Shown here one piece after another: positions 45,707 through 54,386 of a stretch of DNA of 64,000 nucleotides. The DNA is taken from contig NZ_JABBCQ020000005.1 in NCBI RefSeq assembly GCF_012844455.2, positions 1 to 64,000 on the forward strand. The letters run 5' to 3'. Position numbers and translations under genes: made by a program. This DNA is from Comamonas suwonensis (lineage in GTDB: Bacteria > Pseudomonadota > Gammaproteobacteria > Burkholderiales > Burkholderiaceae_C). The notes under the pieces are model-generated. The model was given only the letters and a program-made list of their open reading frames with translations. It did not search any database and was not told where the DNA came from. How positions within the stretch are numbered: the first letter of the stretch is position 1; the number at the start of each line of letters is the position of its first letter.

Positions 45707-46774
45707 TCAGCGAGCTTGTGCAACGCGGGTGCTGGTGTTGGGTAGCAGGCCCAGTTCGGTCAACAAGGTATGGCTGCGTTCGACCTGTGCGTGCAGGGCG
45801 CGAGAGGTGTCTTGCGGGCCGAGGAAAAAGGGGTCCCACTGGTTCAGTGTCACAAACTCCTTCCACTCGCGGCTCTCGGAAACTTTGCGCAGTGCATTCA
45901 CCCAGTAAGCCTGCTGCGCGGGACTGGTTCCGGGTGCGGTCATCACGCCCTGAAACGAATCGCTGACGTAGTTGATACCTTGCTCTTTCCAAGTGGGCGA
46001 CTGGGCGAATGCGCCATCCAGGCGCTTGTCCGCAGCAATGGCCAGCACGCGCACGCGGCCCGACTGCAGATACGGAAGCAAGTTGGGCGTGGTGGCAGAC
46101 ACCACATCGAGATGCCCACCTGCCAGCGCCACCATCGACTCTGCCGAGGACTTGTATGGAACAATGCGCAGCTTCTGAATATTCACGCCGCCCTGCTGCA
46201 GTGGCGAGGCGACGCCCAGATGAATGTGGTTACCCAGCGTGGTGGCAATGCCAATCGAATATTTTTCGGGATCCTTGCGCAACTGGGCGATCAGATCCTG
46301 CGCATTGCGCAGCGGGGAGTCCGCACGCACCACCACGGTGGTGAATTCTCTGAACAGCGTCACCAGCGGCGTGCCTTTTTGTAGATGAGCAGGCAGCGCG
46401 TTCTGCGCCAGACTGTTGCCGTAGCTGCTGCTGAGCGTCATCAGCGTATGGGCATTGCCGGGGTGGCGGTGCAGGATTTCCAGTGCTGCGATCGAGTGTG
46501 CTCCGCTCTTGTTGCTGACCACAAACGACTGGGACGGGTCGTCACGCGCCAGCAGCTCGGTAAGCTTGCGCGCGGCTTGATCGAGTGCCGCCCCTGCGCC
46601 GCTGGGAACAATGAATTCTGTGGGCTTGCTGGGCTTCCACGTCGCGGGAGCTGTCGTGCTGGTTTGCGCTGCTGCGGGGCCTGTCAGCAGCGTGCAGCAC
46701 ATCACCGCCATCGATGCCAGCCAAGGGGCCAGAGTTGCATGGGGGCGGGGGTGAAAGGCCGTGCTGACAGACAT
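45707..46774 (-). CDS. Bug/TctC family periplasmic binding protein
   Basis: 355 residues with signal peptide (cleavage near AAAQ). Tripartite tricarboxylate receptor fold: FIVPSGAGAALDQAARKL and a segment GIATTLGNHIHLGVAS replacing the usual GxxGxGSxxH loop. Conserved elements are weaker than in the two other Bug proteins of this window. No TctA/TctB membrane genes are adjacent. Paired with the dioxygenase. Confidence 0.85.
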   Translation of the reverse strand: MSVSTAFHPRPHATLAPWLASMAVMCCTLLTGPAAAQTSTTAPATWKPSKPTEFIVPSGAGAALDQAARKLTELLARDDPSQSFVVSNKSGAHSIAALEILHRHPGNAHTLMTLSSSYGNSLAQNALPAHLQKGTPLVTLFREFTTVVVRADSPLRNAQDLIAQLRKDPEKYSIGIATTLGNHIHLGVASPLQQGGVNIQKLRIVPYKSSAESMVALAGGHLDVVSATTPNLLPYLQSGRVRVLAIAADKRLDGAFAQSPTWKEQGINYVSDSFQGVMTAPGTSPAQQAYWVNALRKVSESREWKEFVTLNQWDPFFLGPQDTSRALHAQVERSHTLLTELGLLPNTSTRVAQAR

Positions 46775-46936
46775 GGAAAACTCCTGAATTCAATCGCCAT
46801 GCGCTTCATTGGCATAACGTGTGAATTACTTTAAGAGTTGTGCTGCGTTGCAACAACGAAGCATTTTTTATGAGCAAGTAAGCAAAAGAGCTGAGCTTGA
46901 TTTTTTACCCTGCAGGCCTTGCCTGAGGGAGCGGAG

Positions 46937-47773
46937 ATGACGATGACCTGGCACGCAAAACTGGCACTGAACTACACACGGCAGGCGGATAAAACATCGG
47001 TGCATTTCACGCACGATGGACCGCTGCGCATTCTCAAAAGTCTGTATCCAGAAGGCGCGGGCATTTGTCACAACGTGCTGGTTCATCCACCCGGCGGGCT
47101 GGTGGGCGGCGATGTCCTGGATATGGATGTGCGGGTGACCGAAGGCGCGCATGCGCTGATCACCACTCCCGGTGCCACGCGTTTTTACAAAAGCAATGGG
47201 CATCGTGCCTTGCAGCGCACCAAGCTGCATCTGGAGCCGGGTGCACGGCTGGAGTGGTTGCCGCTGGAGGCGATTGCGTATAACGCCTGCGATGCCATCA
47301 ACCACCTTGAGTTTGAGCTGGAAGAGGGCGCGCAGCTGCTGACCTGGGATGTGACGGCGCTGGGCCTGCCGCTGGCGGCCCAGCCTTATGAAGCGGGCAT
47401 GTTTGAGCAGCACATCGAATGGCCGGGCCGCTTTCTGGAGCGAGGCGTGATCAGCGCGCACGATGACTTGCTGCTCAGCGGTGACCTAGGGCTGGCGGGC
47501 CATCGCTGTCTGGCCAGTCTGATTTTTGCCAGCGGCAGCCCTATCACCCGCCAGCAGCGCGAGGCCTTGCTGGAGGGCACGCATGCGCTGCTGGAATCAG
47601 CTCCCGGCGGGATGTTGAGTGGCGTGACGTCTCCCAATGAAAACATGCTGATTCTGCGCGGTGTATCACCTGTGGTTGAGCCTGTGATGATGCTGTGGAA
47701 AACCGTGTGGGCTTTTTGGAGAAAAGAGCTCTGGAAGCTGCAAGGGAGCACGCCCAGAATCTGGTCCATGTGA
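46937..47773 (+). CDS. ureD: Urease accessory protein UreD
   Basis: 278 residues. Scaffold that binds apo-urease and forms the activation complex with UreF and UreG. Family motifs: GDGPLRILKSLYPEG-like segment, HNVLVHPPGGLVGGD, TTPGATRFYKS, WLPLEAIAYN and LTWDVTALGLP. The ATG at 46937 follows GAGGGAGCGGAG. It lies 12 kb from ureA on the opposite strand, isolated from the other urease genes. The stop abuts the convergent P450 gene end. Confidence 0.93.
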   Translation: MTMTWHAKLALNYTRQADKTSVHFTHDGPLRILKSLYPEGAGICHNVLVHPPGGLVGGDVLDMDVRVTEGAHALITTPGATRFYKSNGHRALQRTKLHLEPGARLEWLPLEAIAYNACDAINHLEFELEEGAQLLTWDVTALGLPLAAQPYEAGMFEQHIEWPGRFLERGVISAHDDLLLSGDLGLAGHRCLASLIFASGSPITRQQREALLEGTHALLESAPGGMLSGVTSPNENMLILRGVSPVVEPVMMLWKTVWAFWRKELWKLQGSTPRIWSM

Positions 47774-50125
47774 TCAAAGTGCCAGCACGATCCTGGACTC
47801 CTGTGTTCTGGCGCGTGAGCAGCAACTCATCATCTTGGTGCAGGCCGCGCGTTCGGCGCGGGTCAGCACCATGTCGCGGTGGTCGATATCGCCCTCGATG
47901 ACCTGTACTTCGCAGGAGCCGCACAGACCTTCGCGGCAATCGCATTCCACATCGATATTGGCGCTGCGCAGCGCGTCCAGCAAGGTCTCGTTGTTGCGCA
48001 CCTGCAGTGTGATGCCGGAATCGCGCAACTCCACTTCAAAGCCATGCTCCTGGCTTGGGTCAAGTGCGCCTAGTGTGCTGGAAAAATGCTCCACGCGCAG
48101 ACTGTCCTCGGGCCAGTGAAGGCTGGCCTGCGCAAGCCCGTCGAGCATACGCTGCGGGCCGCAGGCATAGATCTGGGCACCGGTTTTCGCGGTGGCAAGC
48201 AGGCGGGGGTAGTCGGCGCGCAGCCCTTCTTGCGCGATGTAGACATGCAGCCGCTCGCCATGCGCTTCTTGCAATGATTTCAATAGCGCCATGCGCTCAC
48301 GTTGGCTGCAGCTGTAGTGAATTTCATAGGGAATGCCTAGAGCCTGGGCGCGAGCCGCCATGGCCGCAATCGGCGTGATGCCGATACCGCCGGCCACCAG
48401 AATCAGCTGCTGCGCGCCTTCGTCGAGCTTGAAGTGGTTGCGCGGGCCGCGCATCTGAACCTTCATGCCGGCTTGCAGTGCGCCATGCACCCAGGCCGAA
48501 CCGCCGCGACTTTGCTCTTCCCGCAGTACGGCGATTTCATAGGTATCGGCTACCTGTGGATCGCCGCACAGCGAGTATTGGCGCGAGATACCTGTGTCGC
48601 CGCATTGCAGATCGATATGCGAGCCCGGCGTCCAGCGTGGCAGGTCGCGGCCGTCGGGAGCCTTGAGGCGCACGCGCAGCACGTCCTGTGCGATCAGCTC
48701 GGTGCTTTCCACCAGCATGCTGCGGCTGACGCCGCCTTGCGAGGATTCGCCGATGCGCACGGGCTGTTGCTCGCCCAGCAAGCTGGGGTTGCTGCACTCG
48801 GGGTTGCGGCTCGCATCCCATTGCACCCACAAATGCTCGGGGCCTCGAAACGAGGTGTTGGGCACATAGCTGAAATTTTGCTCGGCCAGCTGCATATGCG
48901 GCAGGCGGCGCGTGAATTCCTCGAGGAAGATCTGCATCTCCATGCGCGCCAGATTCTTGCCCATGCACTGGTGCGAACCGTAGCCGAATGTCAGGTGATC
49001 GCTGGCGTTGTCGCGATGGATGTCGAACAAATCGGCATCGACGAAATGCTGTTCGTCATGGTTGGCCGAAGAGGTGACGATGAGTAGCTTGCTGCCTGCG
49101 GGAATGGCCTGGCCGCCGATGACGACATCCTGGGTGGCCAAGCGGCGCCAGGCGGCCACCGAGCCGTTGTGGCGCAGGCATTCTTCGACGGCATTGGGGA
49201 TCAGCGAGGGATCGGTGCAGATCTCCTGCCAAACCTTGGGGTGCTGCAGCAGCAGCTTGACCGCATTGGCTGTGGCATTGGCGGTGGTCTCATGCGCTGC
49301 GACGAGGCCGGCCATCATCATCGAGTGCAGATAGGAGTCGGTGACGACCTCGGGCAGTTCTTTCTGCTTGCGAATGCCGTACTGCATCCAGCCTTCGGTA
49401 TCGGGGGCGGCACGCATTTTGTCGAGAATCCGGCCCGCGTGCTGCCAGAAATTGCCCACGGCATGGGCCACCGCTACCTGCTCCTCGGCTTTGGGGCGGC
49501 CCCAGGTGTTGACGGTGTGGGCAATGCTGTATTCGCGCAGCGTGTCCATATCGTCAGCAGGCACGCCCAGAAAATGCATGGCCACCGTGAGCGGCACTTC
49601 CCAAAGCATCTGGTCGACCAGGTCTGCGCGGCCATCATTGATGAAACGGTCCACATATTCGCGCGCCAGCTGGCGCACCATGGGTTCGTGGTGTTTGAGT
49701 GCCTCGGGCGTGAAGGGCTCCATCAGCGCACGGCGGCGCGGCATGTGGGCGGGCTCGTCCTCGTTGACCAGGGTGCGGTTGAGTGCAAAACCATAACCGG
49801 CCAGCACGGCATTGGCTTCATCGCTGGTGGGCGTGATTTTTTCCAGCGCAATCGAGGGACTGAAAGTCAGGTTGTCGCGAAAGATGGCCTTGATGTCGTC
49901 AAAGCGCGTGACCACCCAGTAGCCCAGTTGGGGGCTGTAGAACACGGGCTCCTGCTCGCGCGCCCAGCGCACATATTCGGGCGGATCCTGCTGGTAGCCA
50001 TCGGCAAAGGGGTCGAAGCCAGCCGCACCGTGGCTGATGGGGCAACCCGTGGGGCCGGTCTGGCCGCTGGGTTGACTGAACTGGCTGTGATCGATGGGGC
50101 AGCGGCTGAGGGTGGAAACGGTCAT
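47774..50125 (-). CDS. Self-sufficient cytochrome P450-reductase fusion (CYP116B type)
   Basis: 783 residues in one chain. P450 domain (about 1-440) has I-helix AGLVAAHETTANA, ExxR in EECLRHNGS, and heme loop FGYGSHQCMGKNLA (Cys ligand). A phthalate-oxygenase-reductase-like part (about 470-690) has RQYSLCGDP (FMN) and GGIGITPIAAMA plus YACGPQRML (NADH). The C-terminal plant-type [2Fe-2S] ferredoxin has CDCREGLCGSC and distal Cys. This order is that of CYP116B enzymes, which hydroxylate or O-dealkylate aromatics and terpenes without partners. It lies 100 bases upstream of a Bug gene on the same strand; substrate unknown. Confidence 0.93.
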   Translation of the reverse strand: MTVSTLSRCPIDHSQFSQPSGQTGPTGCPISHGAAGFDPFADGYQQDPPEYVRWAREQEPVFYSPQLGYWVVTRFDDIKAIFRDNLTFSPSIALEKITPTSDEANAVLAGYGFALNRTLVNEDEPAHMPRRRALMEPFTPEALKHHEPMVRQLAREYVDRFINDGRADLVDQMLWEVPLTVAMHFLGVPADDMDTLREYSIAHTVNTWGRPKAEEQVAVAHAVGNFWQHAGRILDKMRAAPDTEGWMQYGIRKQKELPEVVTDSYLHSMMMAGLVAAHETTANATANAVKLLLQHPKVWQEICTDPSLIPNAVEECLRHNGSVAAWRRLATQDVVIGGQAIPAGSKLLIVTSSANHDEQHFVDADLFDIHRDNASDHLTFGYGSHQCMGKNLARMEMQIFLEEFTRRLPHMQLAEQNFSYVPNTSFRGPEHLWVQWDASRNPECSNPSLLGEQQPVRIGESSQGGVSRSMLVESTELIAQDVLRVRLKAPDGRDLPRWTPGSHIDLQCGDTGISRQYSLCGDPQVADTYEIAVLREEQSRGGSAWVHGALQAGMKVQMRGPRNHFKLDEGAQQLILVAGGIGITPIAAMAARAQALGIPYEIHYSCSQRERMALLKSLQEAHGERLHVYIAQEGLRADYPRLLATAKTGAQIYACGPQRMLDGLAQASLHWPEDSLRVEHFSSTLGALDPSQEHGFEVELRDSGITLQVRNNETLLDALRSANIDVECDCREGLCGSCEVQVIEGDIDHRDMVLTRAERAACTKMMSCCSRARTQESRIVLAL

Positions 50126-50227
50126 GGCTATCTCGCAAACGCAAAGAGGCAGGAGACGGCCTGAGCCATCGAACGAGAGTACAGAGGCGGCCTGCCGCCA
50201 GCCTCTGCGGCATGGATCAGTGGGTAA

Positions 50228-51214
50228 TCAGTCCAGCGTGATGTTCAGATCCTTGATCAGCTTTTGCCAGCGTGTGCTTTCGCTTTGGATCAGGGTCTGG
50301 AATTGCTCGGGCGTATTGCCCACGGGCTCCACGCCAAAGTCGACGAGCTTTTGCTTGACGGCGGGCTCGTTGATGGCTGCCACTACCTGCTTGTTGAGTG
50401 CGGCGACTATCGTTGCTGGCGTTTTGGCCGGTGCCACCATGCCGACGAGTGCCGCAGCTTGCACGCCGGGCAGGCCCAGCTCCGCAAATGTGGGCACATC
50501 GGGCAACTGGGGCAGGCGCGTGGCGTTGGCCACGGCCAGCGGACGCACTTTGCCGCCTTTGATGAACCCCGCGCCAGCAGCCAAGTCCACCATCATCACT
50601 GGAATCTGGCCGCCCGCCACATCGGCCAGCGCCGGAGCCGCGCCGCGATAGGGTGCATGAGCGAGCTTGAGCCCGGCTTCGGACTTCAGCAGTTCCATGG
50701 CCAGGTGGTGAGGGCTGCCCGCCCCGGCGGAGCCGTAGTTCACTCCGTCGGCGCTGGCCTTGGCGGCGGCAATGAACTCCTTGGCGGTCTTGGCTTTTTC
50801 GGCAGGGCCGGCTACCAGAATCATGGGAAAGCGGCCCATCAGCGTGATGGGCGTCAGGTCCTTGCCGGGGTTGTAGCTCAGGCTCTTGTAGAGCACGGGG
50901 TTGAAGATCAGCGTGCCGTTGTCGGCCGAAAGTACCGTATAACCGTCGGCTGCAGCGCGTGCGGTTTCCGATGCGCCTATGGCCGTGTTGCCACCCGGGC
51001 GGTTGTCCACCACGATGGGCTGGTGCGCCTGTCCGCCCCAGGCCTGACCGATGGTGCGGGCCAGAAAATCGGAGCCACCGCCGGCGGCGTAGGGCACGAT
51101 CCAGCGCACGCTTTTGCTGGGGAACTTGTCCTGAGCGATAGCTGCTGTGGGGGCTGCAGCCAGCCAGAGCATGCTGGTGGCCAGAACCGAGGCGGTAAAA
51201 AGGCGTTTCTTCAT
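50228..51214 (-). CDS. Bug/TctC family periplasmic binding protein
   Basis: 328 residues with signal peptide MKKRLFTASVLATSMLWLA and cleavage near AIAQ. Canonical Bug elements: IVPYAAGGGSDFLART, VVDNRPGGNTAIG, GSAGAGSPHHLAME and APYRGAAPALADVAGGQ. The ATG at 51214 has AGGAG 9 bases upstream; the frame is open further upstream without a ribosome site. Likely the receptor for the substrate of the downstream P450 or IclR-regulated pathway (inference). Confidence 0.93.
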   Translation of the reverse strand: MKKRLFTASVLATSMLWLAAAPTAAIAQDKFPSKSVRWIVPYAAGGGSDFLARTIGQAWGGQAHQPIVVDNRPGGNTAIGASETARAAADGYTVLSADNGTLIFNPVLYKSLSYNPGKDLTPITLMGRFPMILVAGPAEKAKTAKEFIAAAKASADGVNYGSAGAGSPHHLAMELLKSEAGLKLAHAPYRGAAPALADVAGGQIPVMMVDLAAGAGFIKGGKVRPLAVANATRLPQLPDVPTFAELGLPGVQAAALVGMVAPAKTPATIVAALNKQVVAAINEPAVKQKLVDFGVEPVGNTPEQFQTLIQSESTRWQKLIKDLNITLD

Positions 51215-51295
51215 TGAAGGTGTCTCCTGGACTGTGGTGTTGTTCTGGCTGCGGATGACAGAGACCCGCATTGCGCTCAACTTTGATTTTTTATT

Positions 51296-51330
51296 TTGCG
51301 TAATTTTGATACGCATTGCGTAATATTGAT
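51296..51330. promoter_or_regulatory. Operator-like direct repeat between Bug and IclR genes
   Basis: TTGCGTAATTTTGAT (51296-51310) and TTGCGTAATATTGAT (51316-51330) repeat with a 20-base period. Between them TACGCA-T-TGCGTA (51310-51322) is a perfect dyad. It lies 80 bases before the IclR gene and 81 bases before the divergent Bug gene. The likely ligand is the adjacent IclR regulator. Confidence 0.6.
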
Positions 51331-51408
51331 TTCAGGGATTTCCATGACTCAAGCCATGGGTCTGAATCAAAATGCCAGTTAAAGCTCTGGAGACAATCGT
51401 GTACAGCT

Positions 51409-52293
51409 ATGAAAAAAGATAAGAGTGCAAACGCGGCGTTGCCGGCGATCGATGGGGACAAATCCAAAGCCAGAGCGATGCAGAGAAAGAGCGCGGAGGT
51501 CGATGTCGCGGATGGGCGAGAGCGGCGCCAGCGTGTTCAGGCCGCCGAGACCTGCCTGGCTGTGCTCAAGGCGCTGGCCGGGCTGGGCGGGCGTGCCAGC
51601 CTCACGGCCATCGGCGCTGCCGTCGATGAGAGTCCGGCCAAGGTCCACCGCTATCTGGCCAGCCTCATGGCCGAAGGCCTAGTGGAGCAGGATCGCGGCG
51701 GTACCCAGTACGCACTGGGGCGGGAGGCCATCCATGTCGGTCTGGCTGCCATGCGTCAGAACGATCCCATTCGCATGGCCGAACCGGCGCTATTGCATCT
51801 GCGTGAATCCTTGCAGGTCACGAGCTTTGTGGCGGTCATGGGCAATATGGGGCCGACCATCGTGCGCTTCGAGGAACCGAGTCTGCCCATCACCGTCAAC
51901 GTGCGTGTGGGCTCGGTCATGTCCATGTTGTGGTCGGCCACGGGGCGCGCCTTTTTTGCCTTTGCGGAGCCGCAGGCCGAGGTCGATGCGCTATTGGCCC
52001 AGGAGCTTGCGGCGGCAAGTCCCGAGCGGCGTCGTCTGCTGCATGCGGCCCATCCTTTGGATCAGCTGCGCAGCGAAATTCGCACGGCTGGCTGCGCGGC
52101 GATCAAGGACCTGAACCTGCCCGGCATCAGCGCCGTGGCTGCGCCCTTGTTCGATTACAACGGTCATGTGGTGGCCGTGCTATGCGCGTTGGGTGCCAGC
52201 GGAGGCTTCGACCCTGATCCGCAGGGCCGCATTGCAGCGGCCGTGTGTGAGGAGGCGCGCAGCGTCAGCATCTCGCTGGGCTATCGCGCCTAG
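51409..52293 (+). CDS. IclR family transcriptional regulator
   Basis: 294 residues. A basic N-terminal tail (about 1-45) precedes the winged HTH (about 50-110: RASLTAIGAAVDESPAKVHRYLASLMAEGLVEQD). The IclR effector domain (about 125-290) ends AAPLFDYNGHVVAVLCALG. Divergent from the Bug gene, which it probably controls. Start taken at 51409; a ribosome site is weak and 51481 is possible. Confidence 0.9.
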   Translation: MKKDKSANAALPAIDGDKSKARAMQRKSAEVDVADGRERRQRVQAAETCLAVLKALAGLGGRASLTAIGAAVDESPAKVHRYLASLMAEGLVEQDRGGTQYALGREAIHVGLAAMRQNDPIRMAEPALLHLRESLQVTSFVAVMGNMGPTIVRFEEPSLPITVNVRVGSVMSMLWSATGRAFFAFAEPQAEVDALLAQELAAASPERRRLLHAAHPLDQLRSEIRTAGCAAIKDLNLPGISAVAAPLFDYNGHVVAVLCALGASGGFDPDPQGRIAAAVCEEARSVSISLGYRA

Positions 52294-52302
52294 CGGCGAG
52301 GA

Positions 52303-53130
52303 TCAGGCCTCGGCCAGCGTGTTTGGGGCACCCAGGCGCTGCGAGAGCTGGCGCGCCTGAGCCTGCAGCTTCTGTGCCGGCAGGCCGGCGGGGTCCAGCG
52401 TCAGCGTGACCGATGGGCCGATGGCAGCAATCGCCAGCACCAGTTGGCCAAAACCGTCGAACACCGGCACGGCCAGCGCACTGACTCCCGACAGCAGCTG
52501 GTTCTCGACCACGCTCAGGTGGCTGGCGCGGATCGCTTCCAGCTCCTGCGCAAACGCCGGCTCGTCCAGACTATGCCCTTCGGCCTGCAGCAGCGGCGCG
52601 ATACGTGCGGGGTCGCCAAAGGCCGCAAAAATCTTGCCCGTGGCCGTATGGCGCAAAGAGGCCGGCGTGCCATGGCGCATGGCCACATAGACATGGGTGG
52701 GGCCTTCCTCCACACGAATGATGATCGGACCCTGGCCGCTCCACATGGCGACCGAGACCGTGTAACCGACCTCCTGCGCCAGTGCGGGCAGCTCTGCAAT
52801 CGCCATGCGTACGGGATCGGCCTGCTGCAGGCTGATCAAGCCCATTTGTATGGCCAGCGGCCCCAGGCCGTAATGGCCACTGGCGCGATCCTGCTCCATC
52901 AGGCCCAGTTTGCAGAAGCTCACCAGGTAGGGGTGGGCCTTGGCGGCCGTCATCTCGGCCTCGCGTGCCAGGTCCTTGAGCGCCATGCGCCGTCCCGTGC
53001 GTGCCAGCACCTTGAGCAGCTGGCCGCCGACTTCCACGCTTTGTATGCCACGCGGCCCGCGCGTGGGTTCGTCGTCTGCGGCATCGAGGGAAAAGCGGGC
53101 GTCGTTCAGGAGTCGGGTGGCGTCGGGCAT
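52303..53130 (-). CDS. IclR family transcriptional regulator
   Basis: 275 residues. HTH about 25-90 (RMALKDLAREAEMTAAKAHPYLVSFCKLGLMEQD) and effector domain from about 100 (SVAMWSGQGPIIIRVEEG, SGVSALAVPVFDGFGQLVLAIAAIG). Convergent with the neighbouring IclR gene (9 bases between stops) and divergent from the MBL-fold gene, whose upstream region holds paired palindromes. A paralogue of, but not very similar to, the 51409 regulator. Confidence 0.9.
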   Translation of the reverse strand: MPDATRLLNDARFSLDAADDEPTRGPRGIQSVEVGGQLLKVLARTGRRMALKDLAREAEMTAAKAHPYLVSFCKLGLMEQDRASGHYGLGPLAIQMGLISLQQADPVRMAIAELPALAQEVGYTVSVAMWSGQGPIIIRVEEGPTHVYVAMRHGTPASLRHTATGKIFAAFGDPARIAPLLQAEGHSLDEPAFAQELEAIRASHLSVVENQLLSGVSALAVPVFDGFGQLVLAIAAIGPSVTLTLDPAGLPAQKLQAQARQLSQRLGAPNTLAEA

Positions 53131-53185
53131 GGCGGCATTGTGACGGGTGAAAAGGGGCTGGAGAGCTTCAAGGGTTTTTCACTAT

Positions 53186-53257
53186 GACAAATGAATTGTT
53201 CAATGTTGAATTTCTGCGTAGCATTCAAAAATTCGATAAAGACAAATGCATTTGTTC
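53186..53257. promoter_or_regulatory. Paired palindromes upstream of MBL-fold gene
   Basis: GACAAATG-AA-TTGTTC (53186-53201, imperfect) and GACAAATGCATTTGTTC (53241-53257, containing the perfect dyad ACAAATGCATTTGT at 53242-53255). The second ends 20 bases before the MBL-fold ATG. Probable operators for the divergent IclR regulator at 52303-53130. Confidence 0.62.
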
Positions 53258-53277
53258 TAAACAAAAATGTGAAGCCC

Positions 53278-54234
53278 ATGAACACCAAGACCTTTGCCTC
53301 CGCCGCCGATCTCGAAATCAAGAAGGTGAGCTTCGACAAGCTCTCCGAGCATGCCTACGCCTATACGGCCGAGGGCGATCCCAACACCGGCATCATCATT
53401 GGCGATGATGCCGTGATGGTCATCGATACCCAGGCCACGCCCGTCATGGCCGAGGACGTGATCCGCCGCATTCGCGAGGTCACGGACAAGCCCATCAAAT
53501 ACGTCACGCTGTCCCACTACCATGCGGTGCGCGTGCTGGGTGCCTCGGCCTATGGTGCCGAACACATCATCGCCAGCCAGGACACCTACGACCTCATCGT
53601 CGAGCGCGGCGAGCAGGACAAGGCCAGCGAGATTGGCCGCTTCCCGCGCCTGTTCCAGAACGTGGAAAGCGTGCCCTATGGCATGACCTGGCCTACCATC
53701 ACCTTCACGGGCAAGATGACACTGTGGCTGGGCAAGCTCGAAGTGCAGATCCTGCAACTGGGTCGGGGCCACACCAAGGGCGATACCGTGGTCTGGCTGC
53801 CCCAGGAGAAGGTGCTGTTCAGCGGCGATCTGGTCGAGTTCGATGCCACGCCCTATGCCGGTGATGCCTATTTCCAGGACTGGCCGCAGACACTGGATGC
53901 CATCGCAGCGCTGAAGCCCGAAAAGCTGGTGCCGGGTCGTGGCGCAGCGCTGCAAAACGCAGCCGAGGTGCAGGCCGGTCTGGCGGGCACGCGCAATTTC
54001 ATCAGCGACCTCTGGGCCGAGGTCAAGGCAGGCGCCGACGCCAAACAGGACCTGCGCAAGGTCTACGAGGCAGCCTTTGCCAAGCTGAAGCCCAAGTACG
54101 GCCAGTGGGTGATCTTCAACCACTGCATGCCCTTCGACGTGACCCGCGCCTACGACGAGGCCTCGGGCCATGCCGATCCGCGCATCTGGACCGCCGAGCG
54201 CGACCGCGAGATGTGGCTGGCGCTGGAAGGTTGA
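53278..54234 (+). CDS. MBL-fold hydrolase with altered metal motif
   Basis: 318 residues. Metallo-beta-lactamase fold: N-terminal NTGIIIGDDAVMVIDTQATP, then LSHYHAVRVLGA in place of the canonical HxHxDH, then GRGHTKGDTVVWLP and VLFSGDLVEFDATPY, and a C-terminal His near INHCMPFD-like FNHCMPFD. The first two His of the metal site are kept but Asp and the third His are replaced by Val-Arg. The ATG at 53278 is preferred because upstream residues resemble no family. It likely acts in the same pathway as the flavin hydroxylase downstream. Confidence 0.85.
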   Translation: MNTKTFASAADLEIKKVSFDKLSEHAYAYTAEGDPNTGIIIGDDAVMVIDTQATPVMAEDVIRRIREVTDKPIKYVTLSHYHAVRVLGASAYGAEHIIASQDTYDLIVERGEQDKASEIGRFPRLFQNVESVPYGMTWPTITFTGKMTLWLGKLEVQILQLGRGHTKGDTVVWLPQEKVLFSGDLVEFDATPYAGDAYFQDWPQTLDAIAALKPEKLVPGRGAALQNAAEVQAGLAGTRNFISDLWAEVKAGADAKQDLRKVYEAAFAKLKPKYGQWVIFNHCMPFDVTRAYDEASGHADPRIWTAERDREMWLALEG

Positions 54235-54257
54235 TTCGCTCTTCAAGAGCCAAACTG

Positions 54258-54299
54258 CCTTCAAGCGCTTGATAAATAAGCGCTGACAGCTATCAAAAC
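54258..54299 (-). repeat. Dispersed repeat B, copy 6
   Basis: The complement reads TGTTTTGATAGCTGTCAGCG then CTTATTTATCAAGCGCTTGAAG. It lies between the MBL and flavin hydroxylase genes. Confidence 0.6.
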
Positions 54300-54386
54300 A
54301 GATGACCTATCCGGCTGCCAAGCGCTGGAGGGATGGCTTTTGCCCGAGATTTCTCTGCTGTCGTCGTTTTCTCACCGTTTTCCTTG

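Noticed and set aside
46775..46936. Sigma-54 or NtrC site before ureD
   Set aside because: No GG-N10-GC with acceptable flanks and no TGCACC-type dyad.
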